Positions 37,233 through 48,736 of a stretch of DNA of 64,000 bases are shown piece after piece. This DNA comes from Hypomyces perniciosus. Lineage: Eukaryota > Ascomycota > Sordariomycetes > Hypocreales > Hypocreaceae. The stretch covers positions 4,464,001-4,528,000 of the forward strand of contig SPDT01000005.1 of the NCBI GenBank assembly GCA_008477525.1. Reading direction: 5' to 3'. Each line of letters starts with the position of its first letter. Position 1 is the first letter of the stretch. Made by a program: the position numbers and the translations under genes. The notes under the pieces were generated by a model. That model made no database searches. It was not told the origin of the DNA and was given only the letters and a program-made list of their open reading frames with translations.

Positions 37233-37709
37233 ATGAAGCTGCTATCTACTTTATCGGCCTTCATAATTCATTTCTCTATTATACATGCCGCCACAATCCC
37301 TCCATCCACCTCAGCCTCTTCTTATATTGCTGAGCTCAAAGATGTGAAGCTTGACAATGCAGAGCCTCACAAGCGCGTTAACCCTCTTGAACTTGACAAT
37401 GGCGCCTCGTTCAGTGGGGACACTTTGACTTTTATTATCCGTAATATTAAAAAGACCGCCCGATCCGAATTCAATAAGCTGCCTGTCTTCGATACCAACA
37501 AAATTTGGGAAACCTGTTCCACAGAAGCCGCGAATTATCTTCACGATACCAGCATGGACCACCTGGCTTGGACTACTTTAAGCATTCGTTATCTGGAAGC
37601 ATTCAATTCTTTGGGCAGCTACAAGACTCCCGTCTCGGCTATGTCTGGGACCAACCAACGGTCCCAACCGCTAGATTCCGAGAGCTGGACCCGATTGAGC
37701 CTAGGATAG
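37233..37709 (+). CDS. Small secreted protein candidate
   Basis: A single open frame of 158 codons beginning with a good signal peptide, MKLLSTLSAFIIHFSIIHAA, followed by a polar mature part with only one cysteine and a possible processing site (PHKRVNP). The leader directly upstream is AT-rich. No domain is recognised. The C-terminal 25 residues look less conserved in character, and a frameshift or missed intron there cannot be excluded. It sits in a relic-rich region, so expression is uncertain. Confidence 0.5.
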   Translation: MKLLSTLSAFIIHFSIIHAATIPPSTSASSYIAELKDVKLDNAEPHKRVNPLELDNGASFSGDTLTFIIRNIKKTARSEFNKLPVFDTNKIWETCSTEAANYLHDTSMDHLAWTTLSIRYLEAFNSLGSYKTPVSAMSGTNQRSQPLDSESWTRLSLG

Positions 37710-38749
37710 ATAATGTGAGCAAGGAAAGGGGATATCAATCACTAGAATATCCGTCAGGATAGCTTTATTTTTTCTTCCTTCATCATCCAGACTTAGTCTG
37801 GCTGATCGATAACCAAAAAATGCTGTTTCCTTGAGTGTCTAATGGCTTCTTGGCTCTTATATGTTGTCCTAGGAGTCTTTCTATGTGTGTGTTTGTGTGT
37901 TGTGTTGTGTTGTGTGTAGTTTCCCCCTTATCAAACTGGCTTTGACTTGAATGCCACGACAGACTGCTATAGCAAGTCGTTGAAAACCCCGTACAGTCTA
38001 TCCAAACCTCAAGCCCAGAGTTGAGCCACCATGTCCACCTTATCCCACGGATATCGATAGACTTAGAGACAATGCTGAATCAAAAATGCCCATTTATCCA
38101 CTGTTGCCCCCAAGCTAATGATAAACTGGATTAACAATGTCCTAAAGTTACTCCATAATTCTGGCTTACCTGAAGCCTGTAAGAAGTATTCTGATATCTT
38201 TCAGAACAAACTTGTAGGTACTAACGTATACGGGTCTCGGCCTTGTAGCTAATATGCATAACACATACTCCTTAATAAGCAGTTTATAGATCTAAGATTG
38301 AGGGTTACCAATATTCTAGAATTCTTATCCAACATGTCACCTAGCGGTAGAGGCGCATCGCGTTTTCATCCAGGTTCTATCTTTAACATTCAATTCACTT
38401 AAAGCCCCTGCTAAGTCAAAGACTGATCAACTGGGGACTAAAAGGGATTGGCCTTCCCAATAGTAGCTGCATATAAAAACAACCAAAGCGCTTCCTGTAC
38501 TTTATTGTCCCAGCTTCACTAATTCTTCCTTTCTGCTGTCAGACTAGTGAAACTTCTTGCTGACTAGGTGTTACGGATATGGTTGACATGCATGATGAGG
38601 TAATCGGGCAGCACTCTGCTCCTCAGGAGGCTGATACAATGCAGCAAACAGAGGCCTACCACTTGAAAGTAGAGTGCAATTTGGCTAAGGTAGCTTGAAG
38701 AACATATACCGATATATAAGATAACGAAGATCCGGATACAGCAGATTTC
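37710..38749. other. Spacer before the methyltransferase relic
   Basis: A short GTGT-rich run lies near 37880-37917. The segment at about 38575-38700 may hold the degraded N-terminal part of the methyltransferase pseudogene; otherwise no gene is seen. Confidence 0.4.
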
Positions 38750-39910
38750 GCCATATCCACTTGTTCTTCTATCATCGAATACAGGACGATACATGGCAGA
38801 ACCTACCACACTGACCGTGGAGATTCTCAAGACTGATTGGTTGGCAAAGATTTCACTCTTGTAAACCCCTGGTAGTAACGTGGTTGGAAAGGGGGGTTGA
38901 GGTCTTCACTATATATCGAGATATACTTACTAATCCTGTGGTCACTGTGTTGTCACGCTTCTACTGGGAGAGGACATGCAGGCACGCCTCGAGCTAAGCT
39001 ACGTTTCAACAACTCTTAACGGCGTCTAGAATGTTAGCGATGTTGGAGCCAGAAAGGTATGGGGGCCACTCAACAGGCAAGATCCATGTTAGCGGCTGAT
39101 GTCTAATCAACTGCAGGCATCTGGATGATGTGTGTCCCCCCACACCCCTATCGGCTACTTAATTATGCACTATTATAAAGAGATTTTGCCAACAGTTATC
39201 CCAAATCAGATGTTATTGACACTAGCATTTCACCGATTCAATCAGCCTTGGTACCACCGAACCTCGAGTCGTGGCTCGATAGCCCGCGACCTATAAAGTC
39301 ATCGCTAACCAACATTGCCCTGAATAGCGAAATCGAATACTGTACAGAGGAATGGACATTCCCAACGAATTCTGCCGATTTTGTGCATATACACTGGCTA
39401 TTTGGCAGCATCACTGACTAGAGTGTCCTTGTTAAGCAGGCTTACAAGGTTCTCAAACCGGCGGATACCTCGAGAGCCACGAAGCATCGCCACGTATGGA
39501 AAGTGATGATGGCTCTATGTGCGAAAAGAATGCCATGAGTCAACTGGGAGAGCTTTTGTCGGAGGCGGGCGCAGATCAGGACTGTTGTAGAGAAGAAGGC
39601 GATGGAACCGGCCGGCTTCATTGATATTGAACAAAAGGAACTTGAGGTATGTCTGTTTTTGAAGCTATCCAGATGGGGTGAGATTCAACCAAATGACAGA
39701 ACCCAATGGGCGGATGGCCCCAAGATGAGCGGCTCAAAGAGATTGGCAATCACACGTATCTGGCCCTCATACAAGATGTTGTGGGAATTACGCTCCTCGT
39801 GGCTAGTTGGGAGGAATGAAGCAAAGAGAATGTTGAGGTCTACGCTGCTAGACTACGAAATGGGTCTCAAACATTGAAGTTCCACACCTACATCCAACAA
39901 AGTAGTCGAC
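38750..39910 (+). pseudogene. LaeA-like SAM-dependent methyltransferase, heavily degraded
   Basis: Pieces of a fungal class I methyltransferase of the LaeA-like type appear in order but in different frames. They are SSIIEYRTIHGRTYHTDRG (about 38765), DFANSYPKSDVIDTSISPIQ (from 39183), EYCTEEWTFPTNSADFVHIH and WLFGSITD (about 39340-39418), the bases for GGYLESHEASPRMESDDGS (about 39459), TVVEKKAMEPAGFIDIEQKE (about 39582), GGWPQDERLKEIG (about 39710) and NVEVYAARLRNGS (about 39830). A TAG replaces the codon after SITD at 39419-39421, one base is missing near 39458, the SAM-binding glycine loop is unrecognisable, and further stops follow. It cannot encode a working enzyme. Intact members methylate proteins or secondary metabolites or regulate metabolite clusters. 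Confidence 0.85.
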
Positions 39911-40007
39911 TGAGAGTATATGTATATCTTCTGCATTCTCGCCATCCCTTGCAAATCGCAGCTTTGCTTTGAAGTCCTAGATATTCTAGGTGTCTAACCT
40001 AATCTAC

Positions 40008-43000
40008 CTAGTCCTCTGAGTCCCCGTTGACCTTTCTGGCCGCGCGCAGCAGCTTCGCGATATTCTCCTCCCCGAAGTGGCTTGCTAAATCCAGGGGCGT
40101 CCGGCCCTTTTTATCCCGTACATTCAAATCAATCTCTCCTCTTGCGAGCAGTAATTTCACGATATTCTCCTTTCCATCCTCGATAGCGATATGCAACGGT
40201 GTATAGCCATTTTCATCTTGCGCATTTATATCGATCTCCTCTCTCGCGAGCAGTAATTTCACGATATCCTCCCTTTTCGATAAGACAGCGATATGCAACG
40301 GTGTATAGCCATCTTCATCTTGCGCATTTATATCGATATCCTCTCTCGCGAGCAATAATTTCACAATATCCTCTTTTCCACTCCAGATAGCCCTATGCAG
40401 CGGTGTGTAGCCATCTTTAGTTTGCGCATTTATATCGATATCCTCTCTCGCGAGCAGTAATTTCGCCATGTCCACAGACCCATTTCCTGCAGCCCTATGC
40501 AGCGGTGTGTCGCCACGTTTATTGTGTGTGTTCACATCAGCCCCTGCCGCAAGTAGTAGTTGTGCAGTAGTCGTCTTTTCACATTGAACAGCAAAAAGCA
40601 GCGGTGAACGGCTGCCCCAATCTGATGCGTTCACATCAATGTTTTCCAATGTAAGAAGGACCTTTGTGACTTCCTCATGCCCATGCTCGGCGGCCAATGA
40701 GAGCGGCGTTTGACCGTAATTGCTTCTTTCATTATGATTTGCTCCCACTTCAATCAAATGGCTGACCATTTCTTTGTTTCCTTTTTTTGCTGCGCGAAGT
40801 AATAACTGGTCTCGTAATAGTGGCGCTTCCGTCATGTCGATCTTCAACCCGCGCAGCCAAGCAGGGTAACTTGCCATCGCATGGTCTTTCCACCACCCTT
40901 TTGTATAGTCCAAGAAGCGATACGTCGAGTAATGTTCTTCCAGTTCCCATGAGCTTTTTTTCATCGGATATGGCGTTGCTGATTTATTCTTTTCTTGTTT
41001 GATGACCAAATTGCCAACTTTGGAATCCTCTGCACTCAGACATCTCCAACATGCTTGGAAAATAACAAGATTTGCCTCATCCGTAGTTGTATGATACCAC
41101 TTCCTTTTCGCGTCAGGGCCGTTAGACAGCAAAAAGTCTTTGACCGACTGATGACAAAAGTTGAGCGTTGCGTCGTCTCCACGTTCGAGGTTGCTGATAT
41201 AGAGGATAGAGCTACAGGCTGACACAATGTCGTCATAAAGCTCCAAGTCTCCATGAAGGGGAATTGAGGCTTTTTCCGACATGAATGAGTATGCAGTCAT
41301 AACCTCAATTTTTCTCAACGGCCGCTTGGCGGCAACCATACAATGCAAGATGAACTTCGCAACATCCTGTACTTTGCTGTCGATTCGGTCCAAAATCGAA
41401 GTATATGTTTCGTCAAGACCATTTGGGAGGCTCTTGAGCTGTTTATCTACGTCTTGCTTGAGCACCCCCTCGAGATCCTTGAGCATGAGAGATACCCATA
41501 AGAAAGTACCTCCGCATTCGATCGTTAGAGCCTCTTTGACCTTGTCTTTCAACTTCTCCGACCAGCCCCTCCGTTTTGCGAGCTCTGTGACTTTGGAGTC
41601 GATAAAGCGCGACAAGTCTTCGTTTATGCCGGCAGCATCTATTCTCAGAGAACAACCCACACCATTCAACGCATCCTCAATATCCCTTATTTCAGGTCGG
41701 CAGGTTATGAGGAGCTTGTGCTTCCTTTTTGATTCTGCTGAGGCTTGAAAAAGGTCATTTATATGACGGAGAAGACCGTTGCGTGTAGACCTGTTGCACT
41801 CATCTAGAGCATCCAGGAGGATAAACACTTCGCCAGCGTGCTCATCTTGGACCATGCCTTTGAATATTCTCCAGAGTGTGGAGAAGTTGTTGAAAAGATT
41901 TGTTTGACTCTCAAAGTCTGACTGGATATGGCGGAATAGATCGTTCCTTTGCAGTAACAGCTGCCAGATGAGGCTTCGAAGAAGTGCGTTCGGGTTGTTT
42001 CGGCTCTCGATTTTGTCGTCGAAGAAAAAGTATGCAAAAACCTTCTGTGGTGATTTCTGGACCTTGGTCTGGAGGACCTCTACGAGAAACGTAGACAGAG
42101 TCGTCTTTCCGATACCAGGGGAGCCGATGAGGCGGAAAAGCTGTGACTTATTTTCCGCTCCCCAGGCGGAAAACTCTTCTCGTTTTAGGATCCACTCGCA
42201 AGTACCTTCTAATCGGCTTCCCTTCTGAAGTCGGATATCTTCGAGAATATCTTTGGGATTTGTCACTCCCATCCCCTTCAGGCATGTTTGGAGTTGATTA
42301 GAGATGGATGCGGCGCTTGGGTCCATCGGAATTTCTTGAGGGAAACGGCGGCGTTTGAGCATCTTCTCAGCGTTCTGAGCCATGTGTTCGATCTCAGGGT
42401 AGACAATCTTGAATGAAGGATCATCCGGTCCATAGAACTTGTTAATCTTGAAGTGGTCTGCGTGGATAGATATCTTGGGATGGCCGTCAATGCAGGCGCT
42501 GTCCTCTGGCACAACCTAGGGACACACACGTCAGGATATTTCATAAATGGTGGGCCTGAGTACATACCAGCTCCTTTAAGGGAAAATATTTCCCCATGGA
42601 TCCCATTCTCGACGAATAGTCCGTCGTCAGCTGCTCGAAGCAGCACACAACGGGTACTGACTCGCAAAAAAGCCAGCGAGAAAAGTCATGCAGACGATCC
42701 GTTAGGGTACCCGAGTGCGGTTCTAAGTCCTTCAGAATTCTGTTTTCAAAAGCCCACTCGGGTGGCGCGAGCGATGCAATCAGGGCTCCCCAAGTGGCGG
42801 CGGCGCTGCCGCGGTGAGGTGTGCCGAGAAAGACGACTCCAGCCGTAGATTCGGCGATTTCGGCATACTCTGACTTGTGTTGCGAGGCAGAGACAATGGC
42901 CTGCTCTATCAGATTACCCCCGAAGCTGTGACCGATGAAGATCAATGGTCTGTCGCTAGCCTGCTCCTATAGGATATTAGTGAAGAAAAAAGACCGAAAC

Positions 43001-43937
43001 TGGACATGTGATGTGGACTATACCTCTTTTCTCTTATTCTGCAGACTTTTTAGTAGCTTGTCAGAAATGTTAGAAAGCCTTTGCTGGGGAGCGTTCATAA
43101 ACCATTCCGACTTGTTATTGAAGGTCATGACCCGGCAAGAGACCCGAGCGGAAGATAATTTAATCGGCAGCAACTCCTGTAACCAGTTGAAATGCTTATC
43201 TGGATAGCCAACGCAGTTCGGGGGGTTGTTTTTTCGGCTGCCAGACCCAAGCATATTCAGGATTTGCGGCGAGCCCATGTACGGCCACGATGCTAGTATG
43301 CGTTAGTGCTGCCGAGGATGTTTTCAAGATAAATACCGTACTCAATAGTTGCATTTTCGTCCTGGTATAGAACTTGTATTGGAAACTCAGCGGGTGGTGG
43401 TGATTGAGAAGATGGTGTGGACTCGGCGGTTGATGCAGATCCAATGGTTGGTGCGGATTCAGCGGGCAAAGCTCGAGTGGAAGGCGAAGATCCGAGCTCA
43501 GTAGGTCGTAGAAATCCAGGAGATGGTGCAGATTCGGCAACTGGTGGTGATTGAATTGAGGGTGAGGACTCAAGTTCAGCGGGTGGTCCAGATTCAGGCT
43601 GCGGTGATGGTTTTGGAGAGCCCCCGAGGCGCCATAGGAAGAGTGTTTGGAAAAGAGCCAACCACCAGTTCCGATTTCGATTTCCGGGAGCGATGTTCGA
43701 GGTGGTGGTATCTTTGCTGGGAGATTTGGCCTTGCCATCCACTCCCTTCTCGCTCAAATCTTCTCGCTCATGTCGGTACGTGCGTAGAGTTTGAATGAGC
43801 TTGGAAATCCACCTCCACAAAGCAGGCAGACTAATGGATGAAATAATGAGGCTGCAACAAATCCAGAAGGCATTTTGAGCTGCGCCGCGAGGCCTCAAGA
43901 AGAGCCCGGTGATACCCTTCGCCAACTCAGAAAACAT
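40008..43937 (-). CDS. Fungal NLR: TM, alpha/beta hydrolase, NACHT, ankyrin repeats (one-base frameshift)
   Basis: STAND-class signalling NTPase of the kind linked to non-self recognition in fungi. Exons are 43937-43342, 43292-43024, 42966-42568 and 42515-40008. The first encodes a membrane segment (about residues 22-43) and a Pro/Ser/Glu-rich linker. The second and third encode an alpha/beta hydrolase effector starting DIVAVHGLAANPEYAWVW and holding the nucleophile elbow GHSFGG (Ser near residue 302). The fourth encodes the NACHT domain with Walker A GSPGIGKTT (about residue 552) and Walker B VFILLDALDE, then about eight ankyrin repeats. Exon 2 has one surplus base in a homopolymer (T6 at 43229-43234 or the adjacent G6, plus strand); without it all four exons phase exactly and give about 1256 residues. 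Either the allele is inactivated or the base is an assembly error. Confidence 0.88.
40080..40570 (-). repeat. Near-identical ankyrin-repeat DNA, 102-bp period
   Basis: Successive units begin near 40195, 40297, 40399 and 40501 with a constant 102-bp spacing (34 codons). They differ at few positions, with protein cores DGYTPLH and DIVKLLLARE. The more N-terminal ankyrin units, beyond about 40570, are much more diverged. Confidence 0.88.
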
Positions 43938-44676
43938 TATGGTTTCTGCTCTCTGCTTGATGTTGGATTCGTGCCAGTCTGATGCCCGACGACAGACAGC
44001 TGAGAATGCGTTGGAGAGATACGGCGGAGCCCATTCTTCATGCAGACGACATCCGAGACTTCATATTCGTTACGATTGGTCGCAAAATCTTCGTAAATGC
44101 AAGGTGTGTTTGGTGGCCTGGGCGAAATGCGGCATTCTCACTGGTCCCTCCCTGGTAGCGAATCGTTTCTCCAGAGCTGCTTGTGATTGATGGGCGAGAC
44201 GCTGGATATCATCGGATGTTCCCAAAATAGATCTTTGGCTTCAAGAGCCTTGCATGTTAAGAACCTGTGTATTTATGCGTACGGGTATGTAAGTGGACTT
44301 CGGAAAATCAGGCGGCCGCGGCGACATTGAAGGCTTTATACTACTCAAGAGGCCATTAGATAGAATACATAACCAAGTTGTAGAACTTATTTGACGATCA
44401 CCGAGTAATTTTTCAAGCATATCTTCTATACTTTCAACACACCCAAGGTACTGTCGACTCTCATGGCATTGCTATTGCGGCCCAACAGCGCAGATCAGGC
44501 TGCACAATGGACGAGTGAGAACAGCAGGCATTCTCTCCTGAAAACCCCTTGTTGACCAGAACGAAATGCACTATCTATCCGCAAACCCTTTTTTTTTTTA
44601 ATTCAATGAATAAAATGCAGATCGATATTTAAGTAAGTAACTCGTATTTTAAATAATAGCCATAATCTATTCATTT
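43938..44676. other. NLR promoter side, no gene seen
   Basis: Upstream region of the minus-strand NLR. No open frame with domain content. A T run and AT-rich sequence lie near 44590-44660, next to the inverted-repeat element. Confidence 0.45.
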
Positions 44677-45297
44677 AGAGTAATGCTATTCATACAGATA
44701 AAAATTGCTATTCATACAGATGGTCTATGTGCCACCCGCGACAATCTCCCTACAGCTCCTTGCACAAAGATAGATATCACAGAACTAACAGTCGTAAGAG
44801 TCGCAATAACTATAACAGTCACGGCCAATACAGCAGTTACAAGGAGAGCGAGGGCGACCACTTATATGCCGACTAGACCCCAGTATCCAGCAAGCCCCTT
44901 CACCATTTAAGATAAATGACTCTGCTGGCTTACAGCAGGCGCTACAGAGCTCTAGATCATCGTCTCAGCGTTTTAGGGGCCGCGGAGGCTCGCAGGTTGC
45001 CAAAACATTACAACGACAAGCCGTGCCTCGGCTACAGCTTTCGCTTAAATTGAAGAGGGGATTAATACAATTACCTATGCTAGCCACAAAGCCGGGAGAA
45101 TAGTCAGTCTTTATGTGGAGTGGATAGAAGGGTTAATAAGGACCTGTTACTTAAAGTAGTAATCGAATATACTGTTATTGACTGTTATGTGAAGTATTAA
45201 GTTGCAGAGTATAAGGAGCTGTAGGGAGATTGTCGCGGGTGGCGCATAGACCATCTGTATGAATAGCAATTTTTATCTGTATGAATAGCATTACTCT
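44677..45297. mobile_element. Non-autonomous element with 85-bp terminal inverted repeats
   Basis: The 621-bp unit begins AGAGTAATGCTATTCATAC and ends with the exact reverse complement. Left arm 44677-44761 and right arm 45213-45297 match over 85 bp with one difference (position 54 of the arm). Each arm contains two copies of TGCTATTCATACAGAT. TCATTT flanks both ends (44671-44676 and 45298-45303), a plausible target duplication. The interior lacks a transposase frame, so a MITE or foldback element is inferred; the superfamily is undecided. Confidence 0.85.
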
Positions 45298-45547
45298 TCA
45301 TTTATCATCCCCTCGATAATATTACTCCGTACGAATGGCATGGAGGAGGTACTGTACTTTTCGGTGTCGGAGAAAGGTTTATGCATGCATGCAAGCCCCA
45401 CCTCCACACCAATGGATCTTTGGCTGTTTCTGGAAATGCCACCATCACTATCACGTTGCCACCTTTGAGATTCATCGCCAACCCAAATCGCCATTCCGAC
45501 AACTCCCCCATATTCACAGCAGAGGCGCGCGCGCATAGACCTCCGTA

Positions 45548-47195
45548 ATGGTGCTTCAAGATCTCGGCCGTCGCATCAATGCGGCGGTCTCGAACCTGAC
45601 GAGAGAGCAGAATCTGGACGAAAAGGTGCAAATCCCCGGACTGCCCCGCGCTCACGATCGCACGCAGAACAGGCAATTAACCGATACAGGCCTTCGATTC
45701 AATGCTCAAAGAGATTTGCGCTGCTCTCCTCGAAGCCGACGTCAATGTGCGACTCGTTGGCCAGCTCCGAAAGTCGATCCGCAGCACCGTCAACTTCAAA
45801 GAACTCCCCCCCGCCGTCAACAAGAAGCGACTGATCCAGAAGGCTGTCTTCGATGAACTCGTCAAGCTGGTCGATCCCCGCGCCGAGCCCTTCAAGCCCA
45901 AGAAGGGCAAGTCGAATGTCATCATGTTTGTTGGTCTTCAGGGTGCTGGTAAAACAACCACGTGTACAAAGCTGGCGAGGCATTACCAGAGCAGAGGCCT
46001 TCGCGCGTGTCTGGTTTGCGCTGATACCTTCCGTGCTGGTGCTTTTGATCAACTGAAGCAGAACGCAACCAAGGCCAAGATTCCGTACTATGGCTCGCTC
46101 ACCGAGACGGACCCTGCTGCTGTTGCCCGAGCCGGTGTTGAGCAGTTCAAGAAGGAGAAATTTGATGTCATCATTGTTGATACGTCCGGTCGACACCGAC
46201 AGGAGTCCGCTTTGTTCCAAGAAATGATTGATATCCAGACAGCAATTCGACCAGACGAGACCATCATGGTACTAGACGCATCAATAGGTCAACAAGCTGA
46301 GGCACAGGCCAAGGCGTTTAAAGAGGCGGCTGACTTTGGAGCCATCATTATCACCAAGACAGATGGTCACGCCCATGGTGGTGGTGCTATCTCTGCCGTC
46401 GCCGCTACGCACACACCCATCGTCTTCATTGGTACGGGCGAACACATGCTTGACCTCGAACGATTCGAGCCCCAGCGGTTCGTCCAGAAGCTCCTGGGAA
46501 TGGGTGACATGGCTGGTTTGGTAGAACATGTGCAAAGCTTAAACCTGAACCAAAAAGATACCATGAAGCATATCCAGGAGGGTATTTTCACCGTACGAGA
46601 CTTGCGAGACCAATTATCCAACATCATGAAGATGGGACCGCTTTCCAAAATGGCAGGCATGATTCCAGGAATGAGCAACATGATGCAGGGCATGGATGAC
46701 GAAGAGGGGAGCGCGAAACTGAAGCGCATGATATACATCTGCGACTCGATGACGGATAAGGAGCTGGATTCTGACGGTAAGATTCTCATCGATGAGCCAA
46801 CGCGAATGACCCGCATTGCGCGAGGTTCGGGTACATCAGTACGGGAGGTCGAGGATCTTTTGACACAGCAGCGCATGATGGCTGGTATGGCCAAGAAGAT
46901 GGGCGGAAATATGAAGAATATGCAAAAGGCGCAGCAAGCCATGTCGGGCAGCAACAAGGCGCAACAACTGGCAGCTATGCAGAAGCGACTACAGAGCATG
47001 GGTGGCGGAGGAGGCGCTGGTGGCATGCCGGATATGGGATCACTGATGAAGATGCTCGGCGGCGGAGGGATGCCCGGCGGAATGGATATGCAAGCGATGA
47101 TGCGACAGATGGGCATGGGCGGCGGTATGCCTGGTATGCCTGGTATGCCGGGAATGCCAGGCATGCCCGGAGGAGGTGGTCGTGGGAGGAGATGA
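45548..47195 (+). CDS. srp54: Signal recognition particle subunit SRP54
   Basis: GTPase of the signal recognition particle that binds signal sequences and targets ribosomes to the ER. Two exons (45548-45625, 45690-47195) give about 527 residues, normal for the family. Exon 1 encodes the start of the N domain, [20 protein letters not shown]. The G domain shows [15 protein letters not shown] (G1), DTSGRHRQ (G3) and [11 protein letters not shown] (G4). The Met-rich M domain follows with [20 protein letters not shown], and the tail is a Gly-Met-Pro repeat ([10 protein letters not shown]) ending GGGRGRR. The compact promoter starts right after the inverted-repeat element at 45297. Confidence 0.97.
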
Positions 47196-47614
47196 AGGGG
47201 GGCTTTGTCCTCGTCCTGCGAAAGAAATGCTTGCTTTCTGTCTTTGGGGCTCCCGGTGGGTTGGCAAAGGTTTTGGATGACGGGTGTCAAAGCTCATGTG
47301 CATAGGTATTGGCGTTCAGGCTGCGATAAATACGATTGTACGGCGATTCAGACATGAGTAAGAAAGGAGGTGCAAATCCAGACAAATAATTATGATAGGA
47401 CGGCAAAAAAAGGGCATTGGAGGCTCTTCGTCATTTGTGACGATTCAAAGGGCGAGAACAACGCCATATGGCCTATTGGTATACACGATGGAGACACGCT
47501 CCAAATCTCCCAGGGCCTCCGCATAAAGGGAGTCATGGATACCGAGATCCCCCCTTCTTTCGACTTGTTCTGAACCGGTTCAGCTCGTGTCGGTTTGGAT
47601 CTGCGACTCTCAGG
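47196..47614. other. Spacer between convergent genes
   Basis: 3' flanks of SRP54 and of the minus-strand small secreted protein. No gene seen. Confidence 0.5.
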
Positions 47615-48076
47615 TCAGCTCAAGCACAGGCAACACCTCAGACTGCCAAGAGGTTTCTTGTTTCTAACAGTACCTTCATCATCCCAAACATTGGCCTTGT
47701 GGCCCCTTTCCTTGATTTGATGGCTGTCCGCATCAGCGTTCTTCCTCTTGTCCCTGTTGGTGATCTCTCCAGCGGGAGTAGCATTTTGGTCTGTGATAGC
47801 GCTCACCTCGGCGGCAGCAACCATCCTCGGGGCTACCGGTCGGGAAGGCCATTCCAACTCCCACCAAGCAAGGTTCTCCCGGGTCTCTTTAGGGACTGAG
47901 CGAGTATGTTGTTGGTGCTTCGCCTCAGAAGCACCGTCACCCTGGGGCAAGTTGCCATTGGCAGAGTAAAGAACATCACCGAGCATAGGGAGACGGTCGC
48001 CTCCTTTGGGCAGGATGGGTGTGGCCACAACGGCAGTGGTCAGGAGGAGGGCCAAAACTATGGAGATGCTCTGCAT
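47615..48076 (-). CDS. Small secreted protein candidate
   Basis: An intronless frame of 153 codons with a strong signal peptide, MQSISIVLALLLTTAVVATP. The mature part is polar and charged, without repeats. Its only cysteines are three at the extreme C-terminus (RCCLCLS). No domain is recognised. The start is the ATG immediately before the hydrophobic core. The tail may change if an intron was missed. Confidence 0.5.
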   Translation of the reverse strand: MQSISIVLALLLTTAVVATPILPKGGDRLPMLGDVLYSANGNLPQGDGASEAKHQQHTRSVPKETRENLAWWELEWPSRPVAPRMVAAAEVSAITDQNATPAGEITNRDKRKNADADSHQIKERGHKANVWDDEGTVRNKKPLGSLRCCLCLS

Positions 48077-48736
48077 GTTTGGCGATTTGTTAACGCGGCG
48101 AAGGTGTTTGTAGAGCAATCTTAGGTGATGGGAGGATTTGGGATGAGGAAGAACGTAGCAACTGGGAAAGATGACTGTTGGTGCTTCTTGTGGGCAGATT
48201 TTGATCAAAGGTTTGATACTAACTCTACACATGCTTATTACAGTTCGTAAGCTGCTACGCTTAGCTTCAAGTATGTGGCGCTGCATCGTTCGGACTTGAG
48301 ATGCTAGATAAATGCACGATGCAAGTTTAACATTTTGGCGACCTTCACTACATTAGTTAATAAAACCGTGCAAAGTAGGGAAGTTAAGGCACGTTTATCG
48401 CAAACCACTATTTATACCCTTGTTGCTAACGTTTCTCTATGGGAATTTGGGGTTCGCACTTCTCACGGACTGCGGTCTGGACAATGACAGAGCTGGAGCA
48501 ATTGCACATCGTCACGAATTGCCTGTAAGGCCCGTCAAATATTGACTATAACAGACTTTATTTCGCTACGTTCTTACTACATCGTACCAGGAGACTAGTT
48601 GCTCTGCCATCTCTGGTGATTGCGTCAACGCAAACTACTGGAAACTCTCCCTTTCACTCTTGTCCTTCACTTACAACTTTCTCTTTGAGTCTACAGGTTT
48701 CTCCACCTGCGAAAATTGGTATTAAAACTCAAGAGT
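48077..48736. other. Spacer, no gene seen
   Basis: Promoter side of the small secreted protein and 3' flank of the uncertain gene that ends at 48737. Confidence 0.4.

Noticed and set aside
40080..40570. Regular 102-bp repeats that could suggest a satellite or CRISPR-like array
   Set aside because: They are in-frame ankyrin units of 34 residues within the NLR, without unique spacers.
46367..47290. 307-codon minus-strand frame
   Set aside because: Complement of the Gly/Met/Pro-rich SRP54 M domain; Ile/Pro-rich composition is a shadow effect.
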